From NCBI RefSeq assembly GCF_000813325.1, contig NZ_BBQE01000003.1: a stretch of 64,000 nt of DNA, one strand, 5' to 3'. Numbering within the stretch: position 1 is the stretch's first letter; every line of letters begins with the position of its first letter. The notes under the pieces are model-generated. The model saw only the letters and a program-made list of their open reading frames with translations. It made no database searches and was not told where the DNA came from. Shown here in pieces: positions 60,528 to 64,000 of this stretch. The DNA comes from Sulfurospirillum cavolei (GTDB taxonomy: Bacteria > Campylobacterota > Campylobacteria > Campylobacterales > Sulfurospirillaceae). The position numbers were made by a program, and so were the translations under genes.

Positions 60528-63500
60528 TTAAGCTTCTTTTTCGTTGGAATAATCCGCTGTTGCTAAACGTTTGAGTTGTCTCCATCTGCGTTGCGCATCT
60601 TTTTTATTGTGTGCAAATAACGCTTCCGCTTCGACGGGATTTGACTTTTTAAGAGCCGCATAGCGTACTTCGTTCATCAAGAAGTGATCGTACATATCCC
60701 AATCCGGCTCTTTTCCGGTAATCTTGATCGGATTTTGACCTTCTTCTTCAAGACGCGGATCGTAGGTATAAATCGGCCAATAACCGCATTTGGTTGCAAG
60801 CTCGCCTTGATTGCCCGCTTGGCTTAGACCGCCTTTGATACCGTGTGCAATACACGGAGAGTAGGCAATAATCAACGATACGCCCGGATACGCTTCAGCC
60901 GCTTCAAACGCTTTAATCGCTTGTGCCGCGGAAGCGTTCGAGTTAATTTGCGCGACAAAAACGTTACCGTACGTCATCGCGATATAACCCAAATCTTTTT
61001 TCTGAACCGGTTTTCCCGCAGCGGTAAATTGCGCGATAGAACCCGTACGTGAAGCTTTAGAGCTTTGTCCGCCGGTATTGGAGTAAACCTCGGTATCTAA
61101 GACTAAAATATTGACGTCTTCGCCGCTAGCGATCACGTGGTCAAGTCCGCCGTAACCGATGTCGTACGCCCAACCGTCGCCGCCGAAAATCCATTGTGAT
61201 TTTTTAGCGATATACTGCTTAAGGCTTAAAATGACTTCCGCACCCGCCGCCGTCGGATTAGCTTCCAACAAAGGAACGAGAAGGTCGCGAATTTGTGCGC
61301 TTTTTTCACGGTCGTTTCTAAATTCTAACCAATCTTTGTAGAGTGCCGCAATCGCGTTGGGCGCTTTGTCCAAAGAAGCTTCCATGATCATTTGAATACG
61401 ATGGCGAAGCGTTTCCGCCGCAACGTGCATACCCAAACCGAACTCGGCGTTATCTTCAAACAAAGAGTTACCCCATGCCGGACCGTGACCTTTGTCGTTT
61501 TTACGATACGGAGTCGATGGAGCAGAACCGCCGTAAATAGACGAACATCCCGTCGCGTTAGCGATCATCATACTCTCACCGAACAATCGCGTTGCAAGCG
61601 TAATATACGGTGTTTCGCCGCAACCGGGGCATGCCGCGTGAAATTCAAAGAGCGGTTGCGCAAATTGAGAACCTTTCACGCTACTTTTGCTTAAAATATC
61701 GTCTTTATAGCTTACTTTTTTGAAGAGGTAATCGGCATTGTCTTGTTCACCCGCATCAAGGCTCTCTTGAAGCGGAACCATCACAAGCGATTTTTCTTTG
61801 GTAGGACATGCTTCGGCACACAATTCACATCCTGTACAATCGAGCGAGGAAACTTGAATTTTAAATTTAAAGTTTTGATCTTTGAACTCTTTACCTTTGG
61901 CATCTAAAGCATGTACTTTGACGCCTTCAGGTGCCAAGGAAAGCTCTTGCTCGTTAATCAAAAACGGTCGGATAACCGCATGCGGACAGACAAACGCACA
62001 TTGATTACACTGAATACAGTTTTCTTCGATCCATTTTGGTACCGTAACGCCGATACCGCGTTTTTCATACTCGGTCGTACCGTGTTCAAACGTACCGTCT
62101 TCATAGCCTTTAAAGACCGAAACGGGAAGCGTATCTCCGCGTGCGGCATTGACCGGTTTTGCGATTGCTTCGACAAACGGAGTGCCTTTATATTTAACCT
62201 CTTCTTGAACCTTAACCTCGTCGACGAGATTAGCCCATGACGGATCGACGTCGACTTTAATCAAGCCGTTAGCGCCCACATCAATCGCTTTGTAGTTAAG
62301 CTCGACGATTTGTTCGCCTTTTTTACTGTAGGTTTTGTAGGCTTGTTTTTTCATAAACGTTTGAGCTTGCTCAAAATCGATGATATTAGCAAGTTTAAAG
62401 AAAGCCGATTGCATAATCGTATTGCTTCGATTACCGAGTCCGATATCGCGTGCTAGTTTGGTTGCATTGATGATATAAAAATTGGCTTTGCGTTTGGCAA
62501 GAATACGTTTGACTTTATTCGGGATTCGAGCGATCGTCTCTTGTGCATCCCAAATAGAGTTAAGAAGGAATGTTCCTCCCTCGCGAATACCGTCGACCAC
62601 GTCGTAAAGTTCCAAATACGCGGCGACCGAACAGGCGACGAAATGTGGATTGGAAACAAGATACGTCGAGCGAATCGGTTTTTTACCGAAGCGAAGGTGA
62701 GAACGCGTAAAACCGCCTGATTTTTTGGAGTCGTAAGCGAAATAGGCTTGGGCGTACATGTCGGTTTCGTCACCGATGATTTTAATCGAACTTTTATTCG
62801 CGCCGACCGTACCGTCCGCACCGAGTCCGTAGAAAAGGCACTCTTTGGTTTCGGGGTCGCCGAGGCTGATTTTTTCTTTCACGTCTAAAGACTTAAACGT
62901 TACGTCATCGACGATACCGACCGTAAAGTCATTTTTAGGCGCATCGGCTTTGAGGTTTTCAAAAACGGCCAACATCTGTGCCGGATCGACGTCTTTTGAA
63001 GAAAGACCGTAACGTCCGCCGACGATAATCGGAGCATTGGCGTGTCCGTAAAAAGCCGCACGCATATCAAGATACAACGGCTCGCCGATGGAACCTGCCT
63101 CTTTGGTACGATCCAATACGGCAATTTTTTTAACGGAATCGGGCATAACCGCCATCAAGTATTTGATGCTAAACGGTCGGTAAAGGTGCGGCGTAATAAG
63201 TCCTACTTTTTCGCCTTTGCCGATTAAATAATCGATCGTCTCTTTCAAACATTCGGTCACGGAACCCATTGCAACGACGATGCGATCGGCATCTTTCGCG
63301 CCGTAGTAGGTAAAAGGTTTGTACTCGCGTCCCGTCTCTTTGGAAATTTCGTCCATATAGTTCGCTACGATATCGGGCAATGCGTCGTAAAATTTATTTT
63401 GTGCTTCTCTGCCTTGGAAGTAAATATCGTCGTTTTGTGCCGTACCGCGCGTTTTAGGAGACTCAGGATTTAAGGCGTTATCGCGGAAGCGTTGAACCGC

Positions 63501-64000
63501 TTCTTTGTCAAGCAATCGATCAAAAACGGCATAATCCATCACTTCGATTTTTTGAATTTCGTGAGAAGTTCTAAAACCGTCGAAGAAGTGTAAAAACGGA
63601 ACACGCCCTTTAATGGCGCATAAGTGAGCAACGCCGGCCAAATCCATGACTTGTTGAACCGAACCGCTTGAGAGCATCGCATAACCGGTTTGGCGTGCGG
63701 CGTAAATATCTTGGTGATCGCCGAAGATCGAAAGCGCATGCGTCGCTAACGTACGGGCACTGACATGGATAACGCTCGGTAACAATTCGCCTGCCATTTT
63801 GTACATGTTAGGAATTTTAAGCAACAAACCTTGAGAGGCCGTATAAGTCGTCGTAAGCGCGCCGGCTTGAAGCGAACCGTGAACGGTACCCGCAGCACCG
63901 CCTTCACTTTGCATTTCAACCACTTTAACGGGCATTCCGAAAAGATTTTTTTTGCCCTGTGCTGCCCATACGTCGGTAAAATCCGCCATCGGTGAAGAAG
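60528..64000 (-). CDS. Pyruvate:ferredoxin (flavodoxin) oxidoreductase, 5' end beyond window
   Basis: The frame is open from the stop at 60528 to the window edge; upstream of the ATG at 63989 the frame continues as SSP, matching the family start ITPSSPMAD, so the first 25 or so residues are missing. The enzyme oxidises pyruvate to acetyl-CoA and CO2 and reduces ferredoxin. Domains in order: two TPP/transketolase-like parts, a gamma domain (GLGADGTVGANKSS), two 4Fe-4S sites (CIQCNQCAFVCPHAVIRP and CTGCELCAEACP), a CPGCGETPYITLATRL cluster ligand, and the TPP-binding FGGDGWAYDIGYGGLDHVIA. It is a central anaerobic enzyme of this group. Confidence 0.95.
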   Translation of the reverse strand, partial: SSPMADFTDVWAAQGKKNLFGMPVKVVEMQSEGGAAGTVHGSLQAGALTTTYTASQGLLLKIPNMYKMAGELLPSVIHVSARTLATHALSIFGDHQDIYAARQTGYAMLSSGSVQQVMDLAGVAHLCAIKGRVPFLHFFDGFRTSHEIQKIEVMDYAVFDRLLDKEAVQRFRDNALNPESPKTRGTAQNDDIYFQGREAQNKFYDALPDIVANYMDEISKETGREYKPFTYYGAKDADRIVVAMGSVTECLKETIDYLIGKGEKVGLITPHLYRPFSIKYLMAVMPDSVKKIAVLDRTKEAGSIGEPLYLDMRAAFYGHANAPIIVGGRYGLSSKDVDPAQMLAVFENLKADAPKNDFTVGIVDDVTFKSLDVKEKISLGDPETKECLFYGLGADGTVGANKSSIKIIGDETDMYAQAYFAYDSKKSGGFTRSHLRFGKKPIRSTYLVSNPHFVACSVAAYLELYDVVDGIREGGTFLLNSIWDAQETIARIPNKVKRILAKRKANFYIINATKLARDIGLGNRSNTIMQSAFFKLANIIDFEQAQTFMKKQAYKTYSKKGEQIVELNYKAIDVGANGLIKVDVDPSWANLVDEVKVQEEVKYKGTPFVEAIAKPVNAARGDTLPVSVFKGYEDGTFEHGTTEYEKRGIGVTVPKWIEENCIQCNQCAFVCPHAVIRPFLINEQELSLAPEGVKVHALDAKGKEFKDQNFKFKIQVSSLDCTGCELCAEACPTKEKSLVMVPLQESLDAGEQDNADYLFKKVSYKDDILSKSSVKGSQFAQPLFEFHAACPGCGETPYITLATRLFGESMMIANATGCSSIYGGSAPSTPYRKNDKGHGPAWGNSLFEDNAEFGLGMHVAAETLRHRIQMIMEASLDKAPNAIAALYKDWLEFRNDREKSAQIRDLLVPLLEANPTAAGAEVILSLKQYIAKKSQWIFGGDGWAYDIGYGGLDHVIASGEDVNILVLDTEVYSNTGGQSSKASRTGSIAQFTAAGKPVQKKDLGYIAMTYGNVFVAQINSNASAAQAIKAFEAAEAYPGVSLIIAYSPCIAHGIKGGLSQAGNQGELATKCGYWPIYTYDPRLEEEGQNPIKITGKEPDWDMYDHFLMNEVRYAALKKSNPVEAEALFAHNKKDAQRRWRQLKRLATADYSNEKEA

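Overview
The window looks like a chromosomal segment of a free-living member of the Campylobacterota, most like Sulfurospirillum. This rests on the gene set (a CiaB homologue, a 481-residue biotin carboxylase subunit as in Campylobacter PycA, dimeric dUTPase, LuxS, pyruvate:ferredoxin oxidoreductase, many chemotaxis, c-di-GMP and two-component proteins), on TATAAT-type -10 boxes with weak -35 regions, and on dense packing with ATGA/TAATG overlaps. The genus is an inference. Most of the window has moderate GC; two segments are clearly AT-rich and look acquired: the O-antigen segment (about 1-9250) and a restriction-modification pair (about 42658-44671).

Region 1 (1-14395, all minus strand) is an ABC-transporter-dependent O-antigen operon. 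It reads galE, rfbA, rfbC, rfbD, rfbB (dTDP-L-rhamnose), wzm, two truncated wzt starts each followed by an ORF6N-domain gene, full-length wzt, a TylF-like methyltransferase, a cytidylyltransferase/RraA fusion, an acyltransferase with a (TA)7 tract at its 3' end, a KpsC-like transferase and a large glycosyltransferase cut by the window edge. The triplicated wzt start lies exactly where base composition changes and is the most unusual structure here.

Region 2 (14400-25955) holds an EAL-CBS-GGDEF protein, a Cys-rich lipoprotein, a solute-binding protein, FetB, a biotin carboxylase, CiaB with an HExxH motif, MetY, a degenerate GGDEF/PilZ protein, a UPF0178 protein and an orphan periplasmic helical sensor.

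Region 3 (26002-38384) is a phosphate region: two divergent PstS-type genes separated by a 114-bp tandem repeat, pstSCAB, an extradiol dioxygenase, a chemoreceptor, an OlsF-like bifunctional acyltransferase (probably ornithine lipids), phoU and a PhoB/PhoR-type pair. High-affinity uptake, its control and a phosphorus-free membrane lipid would fit one starvation response.

Region 4 (38412-53398) has a thioesterase, a low-affinity iron permease gene broken by an in-frame TGA, a DUF2157/GDYXXLXY pair, queC-queE and queD with a type II restriction-modification pair between them, dut, a phoH/metallophosphoesterase/patatin operon, an AraC-MFS pair, a DHA2 efflux pump and a bacteriohemerythrin. Region 5 (53395-64000) has a rhodanese, a PNPOx-like protein, sstT, luxS, a Na/Pi cotransporter operon, a ferredoxin:thioredoxin reductase-rhodanese fusion, a zinc-ribbon miniprotein and pyruvate:ferredoxin oxidoreductase, cut at its N terminus by the window end.

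Across the non-AT-rich parts a near-palindromic 10-mer, T(T/G)ACATGT(A/C)A, occurs at least 21 times, inside and between genes, far above chance. I saw no tRNA, rRNA, CRISPR array, transposase or integrase.
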